A DNA stretch of 64,000 nucleotides from Velocimicrobium porci (GTDB lineage Bacteria > Bacillota > Clostridia > Lachnospirales > Lachnospiraceae), in contig NZ_VUMT01000003.1 of NCBI RefSeq assembly GCF_009696045.1, forward strand, positions 1-64,000, read 5' to 3'. Position numbers and translations under genes: made by a program. This document shows positions 37,057 to 45,270 of this stretch, piece after piece. Numbering within the stretch: the stretch's first letter is position 1; each line of letters starts with the position of its first letter. The notes under the pieces are model-generated. The model was not told the origin of the DNA and searched no databases. It saw only the letters and a program-made list of their open reading frames with translations.

Positions 37057-37557
37057 TTACTCAGCTGCTTCATTTCCGCCTTTTTCAGCGATCTGGTTAA
37101 GCACACGAGCAAGGTTTGTAATAGGGGACTGTAAACTTCCAAGTAATTTGGAAATAAGTTCTTCCCTGGATGGAATAGAAGCGATTACCTTTACTCCATC
37201 TACGTCGTAGTAAGTACCTTCTACAACTGCACCTTTGAATTCTAAAGCTTCTACTGTTTTTGCATGTTTTGCTAAAATTCTTGCAGGTGCTGTAGCATCT
37301 TCAATACCGAATGCAACTGCTGTAGGACCATCTAAGTGCTGGAATAACTGCTCATAATCTGTTCCTTCGAAAGCACGTTTCATAAGTGTGTTTTTGTATA
37401 CTTTGTATACAACACCAGCTTCTCTTAACTCTTTACGAAGTGCAGTATCTTCTGCAACTGTTAATCCACGGTAATCAACTAATACTGCTGATTTTGCATC
37501 TGCAACATATCCTTTGATTTCATCAACGATAGGTTGTTTGATTTCTACCTTTGCCAT
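37057..37557 (-). CDS. rplJ: 50S ribosomal protein L10
   Basis: A 166-aa L10: VDEIKGYVADAKSAVLVDYRGLTVAEDTALRKELREAGV is the typical N-terminus, with VYKNTLMKRA following; the C-terminal helix binds L7/L12 dimers. 119 nt before rplL. It is preceded by a long leader that L10-L12 is known to bind in Bacillota. AAGGAGG precedes ATG. Confidence 0.97.
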   Translation of the reverse strand: MAKVEIKQPIVDEIKGYVADAKSAVLVDYRGLTVAEDTALRKELREAGVVYKVYKNTLMKRAFEGTDYEQLFQHLDGPTAVAFGIEDATAPARILAKHAKTVEALEFKGAVVEGTYYDVDGVKVIASIPSREELISKLLGSLQSPITNLARVLNQIAEKGGNEAAE

Positions 37558-37790
37558 TTCTGATTTACCTCCTTATAGATTTTCCCGAATAGCTAAGATA
37601 CGATTCCCAGCTAACTCCGGTTCGAGCATTCTGCTCTTTATAATACCGAAAAGCCCCCACTGCAAGACAGCGAGGGCGAAAAGTCATTCTATACTCTTCC
37701 TCGGTAGGCGATCAACTTACGTCTTCGAAAAGACACCTACTGTCTTCGGCAGCTATTTAAAAGTTCTGTCCAAAATCACTTTTACACAGA
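37558..37790 (-). ncRNA. Ribosomal protein L10 leader
   Basis: A leader of about 230 nt between the rplJ promoter and rplJ. It has several stem-loops, including a C-rich/G-rich pair around 37655-37678 and TGTCTTTTCG-containing arms near 37720-37750. Position, length and multiple helices fit the L10 leader, which L10-L12 binds to repress rplJL. I identify it from context, not from a covariance search. Confidence 0.65.
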
Positions 37791-37798
37791 ACTATTGA

Positions 37799-37827
37799 AT
37801 TATAACATATGCGTCAGTACTTGTCAA
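37799..37827 (-). promoter_or_regulatory. Sigma-A promoter of rplJL
   Basis: Minus strand TTGACA (37822-37827), 17-nt spacer, TATAAT (37799-37804): exact consensus. It makes rplJL independent of rplKA. The remaining 208 bp to 38035 hold no gene. Confidence 0.88.
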
Positions 37828-38035
37828 TACCCGTCACAATAAAATTTCAGTAATTGTTGTTTACAAAAATAGCCAATATTTTAAAAAAGAGGTATAATAG
37901 CAAGTGAAGGTTTATTCTTATATAAAACATCTACCGATGATTTTAAATCAGATTAACACACTATAAAAAGCTTTAAAAAAGGATATCGACTACATTTTAT
38001 AAAGACTAAAATTACTGATTGCGTTCCCTTTTATT

Positions 38036-38638
38036 TTATTTATCTGAAAAAGTAACATCATAGTTATTCCATAAACATAATTTTTCCCCACTATAAGTAG
38101 AAATTGTCTCATAAGGAAGTTCTTTAAATGTTCCTGGGATTTCACAGCTTTCCAGCTCTGCTTCTGTTACATAAAAGCGTGCTATGGATTCATGGGATAC
38201 ACTTCCAAAAAATAAAGATTTATCTTTTCTGAAAAAGCAAAGATCCTCGGGTAAAGATTCATTTGGATTATTAAATCCTAATTTCGGCTTCATAAACATA
38301 TCATAAAACATATTCAAAAGTATATCCTTTGTCTGTTCATTTAAATAGTATACTGATATTTTCAATTTATTTTCATCCGAAGTAAAATAGGAATACCACT
38401 CTTTTGTTAAAAATGATGTTACTAAATATGGCTCTAATCTTTCCATTAACTTTTTATACTGTAAACCATTATATAAAAATACTGTCTGCTCTGTTAAAGT
38501 AAAATAAAAACAATACGAATCACAAAGTTTTATAAGTTCAGAAAGTTTTACAGACTCAAAATCCTTATTTTCAAAATCATCATACCTGTTTTCATTAAAA
38601 GAATCTTCTATATCCATTTTATACTCAAACGCTTTCAT
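38036..38638 (-). CDS. Unknown 200-aa protein between rplA and rplJ
   Basis: A soluble acidic protein, MKAFEYKMDIEDSFNENRYD and onward, with LCDSYCFYFTLTEQTVFLY and ESIARFYVTEAELESCEIPG. No signal peptide or TM segment, no motif known to me. GGGGAG lies before the ATG. It occupies the normally short rplA-rplJ gap and is isolated from the ribosomal genes by the rplA terminator and the rplJ promoter. Small acidic proteins of this look are sometimes immunity proteins, but nothing here proves it. Confidence 0.5.
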   Translation of the reverse strand: MKAFEYKMDIEDSFNENRYDDFENKDFESVKLSELIKLCDSYCFYFTLTEQTVFLYNGLQYKKLMERLEPYLVTSFLTKEWYSYFTSDENKLKISVYYLNEQTKDILLNMFYDMFMKPKLGFNNPNESLPEDLCFFRKDKSLFFGSVSHESIARFYVTEAELESCEIPGTFKELPYETISTYSGEKLCLWNNYDVTFSDK

Positions 38639-38690
38639 CTGTTTTTCTCCCCATCAGTTTATTTTTCAATGAATATTGTAAAAACCAAAA

Positions 38691-38720
38691 AAGTGGAATT
38701 TTCAAACGAAAATTCCACTT
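38691..38720 (-). terminator. Terminator of the rpmG-rplA operon
   Basis: AAGTGGAATTTTC (38691-38703) and GAAAATTCCACTT (38708-38720), perfect 13-bp arms with AAAC loop, followed on the minus strand by T-rich sequence. Confidence 0.85.
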
Positions 38721-38769
38721 TTATTTCAATGCTTAAAAATAACCCTGCTTAATTAGCAATTCTTAATTC

Positions 38770-39462
38770 TTAAGCAAATTTAGTTGTATTAATACGGATA
38801 CCAGGTCCCATTGTATTAGTAAGAGTTACACTCTTTAAATACTGACCTTTTGCAGCAGCTGGTCTAGCTTTTACAATTGCATCCATAAGTGTTGTAAAGT
38901 TATCCTTTAATTGTTCTTCAGAGAAAGAAGCCTTTCCAACTGGAACATGGATAATATTTGTTTTATCTAATCTATATTCGATCTTACCTGCTTTAATATC
39001 TTGAACAGCTTTTGTAACATCCATTGTTACAGTACCAGCTTTTGGGTTTGGCATTAAGCCTTTTGGTCCAAGCACACGTCCTAAACGACCAACAACGCCC
39101 ATCATATCTGGAGTTGCTACTACAACGTCAAAATCAAACCAGCCTTCGTTCTGGATTCTTGGAATTAATTCATCTCCACCTACGAAGTCTGCACCAGCAG
39201 CTTTTGCTTCATCTAATTTTTCGCCTTTTGCAAATACAAGTACACGAACTGTTTTACCTGTTCCGTGTGGTAATACAACCGCACCACGAACCTGCTGATC
39301 TGCGTGACGTCCGTCTACACCAAGTCTAATATGTGCTTCTACTGTTTCATCGAATTTTGCAACAGCTGTTTTCTTAACTAAGCTGATAGCTTCTTCTGTA
39401 TCATATTGAACTGCTCTGTCAACAAGCTTAGCAGCTTCAGTATATTTCTTTCCTCTTTTCAT
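38770..39462 (-). CDS. rplA: 50S ribosomal protein L1
   Basis: A 230-aa L1 of the mobile stalk: [87 protein letters not shown] are invariant signatures. GGAGG precedes ATG. It follows rplK by 164 nt; L1 usually represses its own operon through an mRNA site in this neighbourhood. Confidence 0.98.
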   Translation of the reverse strand: MKRGKKYTEAAKLVDRAVQYDTEEAISLVKKTAVAKFDETVEAHIRLGVDGRHADQQVRGAVVLPHGTGKTVRVLVFAKGEKLDEAKAAGADFVGGDELIPRIQNEGWFDFDVVVATPDMMGVVGRLGRVLGPKGLMPNPKAGTVTMDVTKAVQDIKAGKIEYRLDKTNIIHVPVGKASFSEEQLKDNFTTLMDAIVKARPAAAKGQYLKSVTLTNTMGPGIRINTTKFA

Positions 39463-39626
39463 TTCTTTAACCTCCTGTGGTATTATCGGGATATAAAGCT
39501 TTCGCTTTCAAAATCTCACATAGTGAGATATTCCTCCCACTAAAACGATCTCTTGAAATAAATCCTTTTTAATATGCGAAAATTTATAATATAAAACTGA
39601 ATATTGTCTTCTCGTTACAATCTTAA

Positions 39627-40052
39627 TTATTCTTCTACTGTAATACCCATACTTCTAGCAGTACCAGCGATCATGCTCATAGCTGCTTCAAGGCTTCCTG
39701 CATTTAAGTCAGGCATTTTTAATTCAGCAATTTTCTGAATTTCTTCTTTTTTGATTGTTGCTACTTTGTTTTTGTTTGGAACACCAGAACCGGACTGGAT
39801 GTTACATGCTTTCTTTAATAATACTGCAGCTGGTGGAGTCTTAGTAACAAAGCTAAAACTTCTGTCTGCATATACAGTAATAACAACTGGAATAATCATT
39901 CCATCCTGATTTGCTGTTCTTGCGTTAAATTCTTTTGTAAACTGAACAATATTAACACCGTGCTGACCAAGAGCTGGACCAACTGGTGGAGCTGGTGTAG
40001 CCTTTCCAGCAGGGATTTGTAATTTAATATAACCTTCAACTTTCTTTGCCAT
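39627..40052 (-). CDS. rplK: 50S ribosomal protein L11
   Basis: A 141-aa L11 of the GTPase centre: [28 protein letters not shown], then [11 protein letters not shown] and [13 protein letters not shown] at the C-terminus. The PPVGPALGQ loop is the thiostrepton/RelA-contact region. TAGGAGG precedes ATG. Confidence 0.98.
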   Translation of the reverse strand: MAKKVEGYIKLQIPAGKATPAPPVGPALGQHGVNIVQFTKEFNARTANQDGMIIPVVITVYADRSFSFVTKTPPAAVLLKKACNIQSGSGVPNKNKVATIKKEEIQKIAELKMPDLNAGSLEAAMSMIAGTARSMGITVEE

Positions 40053-40121
40053 TATAGCATACCTCCTAAGTTTGTGGCATAATCCACTATCTAGATATCA
40101 ATTTTAATTCTATTATCTTAA

Positions 40122-40637
40122 TCATACTTTTTTAATATCTAAGAAACCAATTTCAACAGGAGTTTCACGACCAAACATATCAATGTTAATTGTAACAAAC
40201 TGTCTTTGGTTATTCACTTCTGTAATAATACCTGTTGTATTCTCCCATACACCGGAAGTAACAACAACAGAATCTCCAACTTCAAACCCGCCTTCCATTT
40301 TTTCCTCACGAAGACCCATGCTAAGCATTTCCTCTTCTGTAAGTGGAACTGGTTTTGACCCTGGTCCTACGAATCCCGTAACACCTCTTGTATTACGAAC
40401 AACATACCATGTATCATCATTCATAATCATGTTAATGAGTACATAAGCTGGAAACATCTTTTTCTGAACCTGTTTCTTAGCACCATTTTTTACTTCAACA
40501 ACATTCTGCATTGGAACGGATACTTCTAATATCTGATCCTGAAGTTTTCTATTTTCAATTGTTTTTTCTATGTTGGCTTTTACTTTATTCTCATAACCGG
40601 AATAAGTATGAACCACATACCATTTTGCTTCTGACAT
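40122..40637 (-). CDS. nusG: Transcription termination/antitermination protein NusG
   Basis: A 171-aa NusG: NGN domain starting KWYVVHTYSGYENKVKANIE and VRNTRGVTGFVGPGSKPVPL, plus C-terminal KOW domain VGDSVVVTSGVWENTTGIITEV. It couples RNA polymerase to ribosomes and modulates pausing. 10 nt after secE. Confidence 0.98.
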   Translation of the reverse strand: MSEAKWYVVHTYSGYENKVKANIEKTIENRKLQDQILEVSVPMQNVVEVKNGAKKQVQKKMFPAYVLINMIMNDDTWYVVRNTRGVTGFVGPGSKPVPLTEEEMLSMGLREEKMEGGFEVGDSVVVTSGVWENTTGIITEVNNQRQFVTINIDMFGRETPVEIGFLDIKKV

Positions 40638-40647
40638 ATAATCACCC

Positions 40648-40863
40648 TTATCCTAATTGAAGAATTTTATCAAAACCGAATTTAATTCCTAAATCAATGA
40701 TAGAAATTATAATGCCCAACGCTACAGTAACAACAACAACGCCAGCAGTCTGTTTTGTAAGGGCTTCTTTGTCAGGCCATATAATTTTCTTGAATTCAGA
40801 CTTCAAACCTTTAAAAAAGCTATTCTTCTGGGCTGTTTCGTTAGTCTTTGCAGTATCTCCCAT
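40648..40863 (-). CDS. secE: Preprotein translocase subunit SecE
   Basis: A 71-aa single-spanning SecE: FFKGLKSEFKKIIWPDKEAL amphipathic helix (the conserved WP turn), then QTAGVVVVTVALGIIISIIDLGI TM segment. It clamps SecY in the Sec translocon. It lies between rpmG and nusG, the universal order. Confidence 0.95.
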   Translation of the reverse strand: MGDTAKTNETAQKNSFFKGLKSEFKKIIWPDKEALTKQTAGVVVVTVALGIIISIIDLGIKFGFDKILQLG

Positions 40864-40896
40864 ATTTTCACTTTCCTTTCATGCATTACAGAACAA

Positions 40897-41046
40897 TTAT
40901 TTAGTTTCTTTGTGTAATGTATGTGTTCTGCAGAATTTGCAATACTTCTTTGTTTCCATTCTGTCAGGATGAGTTTTCTTTTCCTTTGTCATGTTGTAGT
41001 TACGTTGCTTGCACTCTGTACATGCTAATGTGATTTTTACACGCAC
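40897..41046 (-). CDS. rpmG: 50S ribosomal protein L33
   Basis: A 49-aa L33 starting at GTG 41046 ([20 protein letters not shown]) and ending TLHKETK. It has four cysteines in two pairs (CTEC and CKFC), so it is the zinc-binding form. GGAGG lies 8 nt before the GTG. First gene of the rpmG-secE-nusG-rplKA operon, 33 nt before secE. Confidence 0.93.
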   Translation of the reverse strand: MRVKITLACTECKQRNYNMTKEKKTHPDRMETKKYCKFCRTHTLHKETK

Positions 41047-41403
41047 GATTGCCACCTCCAATTGATTATTATGATTTCAGTTTTACACGAATTTTTAGGC
41101 ATAAAAAAAAGACCTATTTCATCTCGCTTGTCTACTATAACATAGAATTAAAGTTTCGTCAAGATGTTTTGCAGCGATAAATTATGTAAAAATTTACAAA
41201 AATTTATTTAAAAATCTGATTTTTTATTGTCTTCAATCCAATCATAGAAATTAACTTGTGAAATATATGGATACATGCTATGCTTTTAATTTTTATCATA
41301 CGCATCTATCATCACTGTAGCTATTTACTAAGCTCTCTACAAACAAGATCATTATAAAAATTTAATAAAATTTCCATTTATTATTCTCATTCTATTATTA
41401 ATT
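41047..41403. other. Gap upstream of rpmG
   Basis: 357 bp with the rpmG promoter (41134-41162) and a T-rich stretch; the rest is AT-rich with no coding remnant recognised. Confidence 0.5.
41134..41162 (-). promoter_or_regulatory. Sigma-A promoter of rpmG-secE-nusG-rplKA
   Basis: Minus strand TTGACG (41157-41162), 17-nt spacer, TATAGT (41134-41139), 88 bp before the rpmG start. Confidence 0.8.
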
Positions 41404-41997
41404 TTAGAAATCACTAGCAATTATACTAAAGATGTAATCGTCATATAATTTTCCTTTTAATTCATGATGTTCTCGCAATCTAGCATCCAATTTAAATCCA
41501 ATTGATAATAGTAAACCTATTGACTTTATATTAAAACTAGCTGTTTGAGCATAAACTTTATTAATTTTTGCTACATTAATCAATATAAAACATACTTCTC
41601 TCATTACTCTCTTCATAATCCCTTTACTTCTATAGATACTATCCATATAATAGCCTATCTCTACACTTCTATTTCTTACATTAAAATCATATAATGATAT
41701 ACGTCCAATAATCCTATCACTTCGATTATTTTCTTCGTCTACTTCATATATACCAAGTAAAAAAGTGTTTTCATTCATCAACATATTATTGAATAAATCC
41801 AAAGTTTCTTCATCGGTTCTTTTTATTAATGGTCTACATGTAATTTCTGAATTATCATATATCTTACAATTCTTCTTAAATTCTAATAATTGTTCCCCAT
41901 TTACTTTATCAACATAAACATTTTCATATCTGATAGGAAATATACCTTCTAATCGCTCTTTTAAATTCATATTGTCCATATTTCTTTTTTCTTTCAT
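41404..41997 (-). CDS. GNAT family N-acetyltransferase
   Basis: A 197-aa GNAT enzyme: IIGRISLYDFNVRNRSVEIGYYMDSIYRSKGIMKRVMREV carries the beta4 strand and the acetyl-CoA pyrophosphate loop (R-x-x-G-I/M), followed by NKVYAQTASFNIKSIGLLLSIGFKLDARLREH, typical of RimJ/RimL-like members that acetylate N-terminal amines. The substrate is unknown. ATG 41997 is used because GGAAGGAG lies 5 nt upstream. Confidence 0.82.
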   Translation of the reverse strand: MKEKRNMDNMNLKERLEGIFPIRYENVYVDKVNGEQLLEFKKNCKIYDNSEITCRPLIKRTDEETLDLFNNMLMNENTFLLGIYEVDEENNRSDRIIGRISLYDFNVRNRSVEIGYYMDSIYRSKGIMKRVMREVCFILINVAKINKVYAQTASFNIKSIGLLLSIGFKLDARLREHHELKGKLYDDYIFSIIASDF

Positions 41998-42205
41998 ATA
42001 ATCTCCTTCCAATCCTTATCTTCCATTTTGTTTATGTTGCAACAATTTAATTTTTCTCCTTTTTTTAATTCTATACTTTTTTCACTTTCAAAAAAATGCG
42101 TTTGATTATTACAATTCCATCAATTTCAGGAACCGAATTCTATTATCCCTAACATATATTTATAACAAATTACAAAAAAGACAGCAATGTAAAAATTACT
42201 CTTTC
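41998..42205. other. Gap before LRR array with propeller-gene remnant
   Basis: Mostly AT-rich. Bases 42171-42192 match the last 22 bases of the beta-propeller-like gene at 47528 (ACAAAAAAGACAGCAATG plus stop), a trace of the unit from which the array expanded. Confidence 0.5.
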
Positions 42206-42267
42206 TTTTCTATTATTTGTAATAAACAACCATACCTGTTATACTATTCATTACAAATAATAGAAAA
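42206..42267 (+). promoter_or_regulatory. Dyad-flanked promoter of LRR gene 1
   Basis: Perfect 18-bp inverted arms at 42206-42223 and 42250-42267 (TTTTCTATTATTTGTAAT and its complement) enclose the -10 TATACT (42240-42245). The -35 TTGTAA (42217-42222) lies at the inner end of the left arm, with a 17-nt spacer. The right arm runs into AAAGGAG. The arrangement suggests one dimeric repressor bound at both arms or DNA looping across the promoter. Confidence 0.65.
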
Positions 42268-42282
42268 GGAGTAAACAATAAA

Positions 42283-43578
42283 ATGAAAAAAAGCGTAAAA
42301 ACCAAACTTGCATTATTACTAACCCTTATACTAACCGTTCCAGCGATTGCGAAAGCAGACTGGGGCGGTTGGTATGATGGCAATACTTCCAACACGTGGT
42401 ACGGAGATGACGCCTATCAAGGAAAAATTACCGCGGATGGAATCGGACGTTATGAATATCGCCCAGAAAACGACTCTTTTTATTGTTTTTTAGAGTCATC
42501 CTCCAGTCAAAAATCGCAAGATTTTGTTATTATTGAAGATTCTATTTTAGGGAAACCTGTTACTGAACTGCTTTATATTATGATGGATGATGATCCGTTC
42601 TATACCGTGTCAAGCAAAGGATTCTATGTCCCGGATAGTGTCACAGATTTGGATTTATTTGTTTTTTGGGACGCTGATTTTCAAAATGTCTATTTATCAA
42701 AAGCACTTACTAAAATCCCCAAATGTGCTTTTACAGGATGTAAAAATGTAAAACAGCTTCAACTTCCAGATAAACTTAAAAAAATAAATGAAGAAGCATT
42801 TAGTTACTGCACAAATTTAAAACAAATAAAAATACCAGAGAAGGTAACCATAATCGAAAAAAAAGCATTTGAAAATTGCAAAAACCTTACAAAAATATAC
42901 CTGCCTGCTAGTGTAAAAACAATTGAAAAAAATGTTTTTACAAGTTGTGATAAACTAACCATCTATTGCGAAAAAGATTCATATGCATACAAGTATGCGA
43001 AGAAAAACAAAATAAAAACAAAATTGCTTTCCAACAAAACAGTAAAAGCAACACAAATTACAAATCTGCCAAAATCAATTACGGTAGGGACTCACGAATC
43101 TTATCTTTTGTTCCCATTTATAGAACCATTTTATGCAACCAACCAAAAACTAGCCTATATCAGTGATGACCCTTCCATTGCAGAAGTCAATCAAAATGGA
43201 AAAGTAGAAGGAAAGAAAAAAGGTACGACTACCATTACCGTTATGACAACAGACGGAAGTCATCTCCAAGAAAAAGTAAAAGTAACCGTAAACCAGGGAA
43301 AAACGTCGATAAATCCTTATTTTTCCCTCTACCAATTGCTAAAGGGAACAACAGAATTTAATGTTGATGCTATGTTGTACAATCGAAATGAAAAAGCAAC
43401 TTATCAAATCGAAAGCAGCGATTCTTCTATTGCTACCGCAAAAATAGAAAATGGAACATTAAAAGTAACTGCAAAAAAACAAGGAAATGCTGTCTTTGTT
43501 GTTACTGAGAAAAAGGGAAAAACAAAAAATGAAATTGGATCGTTCCCAATTAGTGTCGATACAAATAAGAAATTTTAA
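42283..43578 (+). CDS. Secreted LRR/Ig-like protein, copy 1
   Basis: The 431-aa product has a Sec signal peptide (MKKSVKTKLALLLTLILTVPAIAKA, cleavage after AKA). The mature N-terminus begins DWGGWYDGNTSNTWYGD. About four BspA-type LRR_5 repeats follow (about residues 115-235; LTKIPKCAFTGCKNVKQLQLP, KKINEEAFSYCTNLKQIKIP, IIEKKAFENCKNLTKIYLP), then a Big_2-like domain (about 245-335; AYISDDPSIAEVNQNGKVEGK) and a second beta-rich domain. No LPXTG, SLH or TM anchor, so it is secreted or loosely attached. BspA-type LRRs often bind host or bacterial proteins; the ligand is unknown. Confidence 0.85.
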   Translation: MKKSVKTKLALLLTLILTVPAIAKADWGGWYDGNTSNTWYGDDAYQGKITADGIGRYEYRPENDSFYCFLESSSSQKSQDFVIIEDSILGKPVTELLYIMMDDDPFYTVSSKGFYVPDSVTDLDLFVFWDADFQNVYLSKALTKIPKCAFTGCKNVKQLQLPDKLKKINEEAFSYCTNLKQIKIPEKVTIIEKKAFENCKNLTKIYLPASVKTIEKNVFTSCDKLTIYCEKDSYAYKYAKKNKIKTKLLSNKTVKATQITNLPKSITVGTHESYLLFPFIEPFYATNQKLAYISDDPSIAEVNQNGKVEGKKKGTTTITVMTTDGSHLQEKVKVTVNQGKTSINPYFSLYQLLKGTTEFNVDAMLYNRNEKATYQIESSDSSIATAKIENGTLKVTAKKQGNAVFVVTEKKGKTKNEIGSFPISVDTNKKF

Positions 43579-43584
43579 TTTTTT

Positions 43585-43624
43585 CAGGGGCTGTTGCACG
43601 AAGTAATTCGTGCAACAGCCCCTG
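43585..43624. repeat. 18-bp perfect hairpin after LRR copy 1
   Basis: CAGGGGCTGTTGCACGAA (43585-43602), GTAA loop, perfect complement (43607-43624). The T-run lies before the stem (43579-43584) and not after it, so it is an atypical terminator. Near-identical copies follow LRR genes 3 and 4. Confidence 0.7.
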
Positions 43625-43634
43625 AATCCACTAT

Positions 43635-43688
43635 TTGTATAAATAACCATACCTGTTATACTATTAATTACAAATAATAGAAAAGGAG
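43635..43688 (+). promoter_or_regulatory. Promoter of LRR gene 2, left arm eroded
   Basis: -35 TTGTAT (43635-43640), 16-nt spacer, -10 TATACT (43657-43662), right dyad arm intact (from 43667). The left arm keeps only CTATTTGTAT because the copy-1 hairpin repeat abuts it, and the spacer is 1 nt shorter than in the other copies. Regulation of this copy may differ. Confidence 0.5.
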
Positions 43689-43699
43689 TAAACAAGAAA

Positions 43700-44986
43700 A
43701 TGAAAAAAAGCGTAAAAACCAAACTTGCATTATTACTAACCCTTATACTAACCGTTCCAGCGATTGCGAAAGCAGACTGGGGCGGTTGGTATGATGGCAA
43801 TACTTCCAACACGTGGTACGGAGATACCTATCAGGCAGGAATTCCTGTGAATGGAATCGGACGTTATGGATATCAACCAGAAAACGACTCTTTTTACTGT
43901 TTTTTAGAGTCATCCTCCAACCCCAAATCGCAAGATTTTTTCAGTATTGAAGATTCTATTTGGGGAAAACCTGTTACTAAACTGCTTTATCTTATAATGG
44001 CGGCCGATGATCCGTTCTATGCCGTATCAAGCAAAGGATTCTATGTCCCGGATAGTGTCACAGATTTGGATTCACTTGTTTTTCGGTGGGCTGATTTTCA
44101 AAATGTCTATTTATCAAAAGCACTTACTAAAATTCCTAAATGTGCTTTTATAGAATGTGAAAATGTAAAACAACTTCAACTTCCAGATAAACTTAAAAGA
44201 ATAGATGAAAAAGCATTTGCTTACTGCACAAATTTAAAACAAATAAAAATACCAGAGAAGGTAACCATAATCGAAAAAAAAGCATTTGAAAATTGCAAAA
44301 ACCTTACAAAAATATATTTACCTGTGAGTGTAACAAAAATTGAAAAGAATGCATTTAAAGGTTGTGATAAACTAACCATCTATTGCGAAAAAGATTCATA
44401 TGCATACAAGTATGCGAAGAAAAACAAAATAAAAACAAAACTACTTTCCAACAAAACAGTAAAAGCAACACAAATTACAAATCTGCCAAAATCAATTACG
44501 GTAGGGACTCACGAATCTTATCTTTTGTTCCCATTTATAGAACCATTTTATGCAACCAACCAAAAACTAGCCTATATCAGTGATGACCCTTCCATTGCAG
44601 AAGTCAATCAAAATGGAAAAGTTGATGGAAAGAAAAAGGGTACCACAACGATCACCGTTATGACTACGGATGGCAGTCATCTCCAAGAAAAAGTAAAAGT
44701 AACCGTAAACCAGGGAAAAACGTCGATAAATCCTTATTTTTCCCTCTATCAATTGCTAAAGGGAACAACAGAATTTAATGTTGATGCTATGTTGTACAAT
44801 CGAAATGAAAAAGCAACTTATCAAATCGAAAGCAATAATTCAGCAATCGCAACGGCTAAAATTGTAGATGGAACTTTAAAGGTAACTGCTAAAAAAACCG
44901 GGAACGCTATATTTACAGTAAATGAGCTAAATGGTAAGAATAAAATTGAAATTGGTTCGTTTCCAATTAGTGTAGAAAGCAAATAA
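43700..44986 (+). CDS. Secreted LRR/Ig-like protein, copy 2
   Basis: A 428-aa paralog with the same signal peptide and domain order as copy 1. The first ~125 residues match copy 3 almost exactly (DTYQAGIPVNGIGRYGYQPE), the Ig-like region matches copy 1 (VNQGKTSINPYFSLYQLLKG), and the last ~45 residues are its own (NNSAIATAKIVDGTLKVTAK, ending FPISVESK). It lacks the hairpin repeat after it; instead AATTAGTGTAGAAAGC (44965-44980) pairs with 44989-45004 across the stop codon. Confidence 0.85.
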   Translation: MKKSVKTKLALLLTLILTVPAIAKADWGGWYDGNTSNTWYGDTYQAGIPVNGIGRYGYQPENDSFYCFLESSSNPKSQDFFSIEDSIWGKPVTKLLYLIMAADDPFYAVSSKGFYVPDSVTDLDSLVFRWADFQNVYLSKALTKIPKCAFIECENVKQLQLPDKLKRIDEKAFAYCTNLKQIKIPEKVTIIEKKAFENCKNLTKIYLPVSVTKIEKNAFKGCDKLTIYCEKDSYAYKYAKKNKIKTKLLSNKTVKATQITNLPKSITVGTHESYLLFPFIEPFYATNQKLAYISDDPSIAEVNQNGKVDGKKKGTTTITVMTTDGSHLQEKVKVTVNQGKTSINPYFSLYQLLKGTTEFNVDAMLYNRNEKATYQIESNNSAIATAKIVDGTLKVTAKKTGNAIFTVNELNGKNKIEIGSFPISVESK

Positions 44987-45270
44987 AAGCTCTCTACACT
45001 AATTTGTTATCATAATCAAAAATTATACATCATTTTAACCAAAGATGATTTTAAAAAACTAGTTATGAGTTAGAATCTCTTGATTTTGACTTCAACGGAA
45101 ACATGATTGTAGCGGCAAATATTGTTGGAAACGGAAATCATGATTCTATCTTAAAAGTTACAAAAAAGACAGCAATGTAAAAATTACTCTTTCTTTTCTA
45201 TTATTTGTAATAAACAACCATATTTGTTATACTATTCATTACAAATAATAGAAAAGGAGTAAACAAGAAA
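44987..45270. other. Gap with propeller remnant and copy-3 promoter
   Basis: 284 bp containing the end-of-gene hairpin (44965-45004), the beta-propeller gene remnant (45058-45180) and an intact dyad promoter for LRR copy 3 (arms near 45194-45211 and 45238-45255, -10 TATACT). Confidence 0.6.
45058..45180 (+). pseudogene. 3' fragment of the beta-propeller-like gene
   Basis: 123 bp match the 3' end of the gene at 47528-48412 nearly base for base (four differences by eye), in frame: SYELESLDFDFNGNMIVAAN to KVTKKTAM and stop. Only the tail is present. It marks a duplication unit of propeller gene plus LRR gene. Confidence 0.85.

Noticed and set aside
42213..42395. 60-codon antisense frames over the signal-peptide region of each LRR gene, all nearly identical
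   Set aside because: They repeat only because the sense sequence is repeated; they have no promoter or RBS of their own.
42966..43166. 66-codon same-strand frames inside the LRR genes (also near 44383, 45954 and 49180)
   Set aside because: Out-of-frame shadows of the conserved LRR/Ig-like junction, without RBS.
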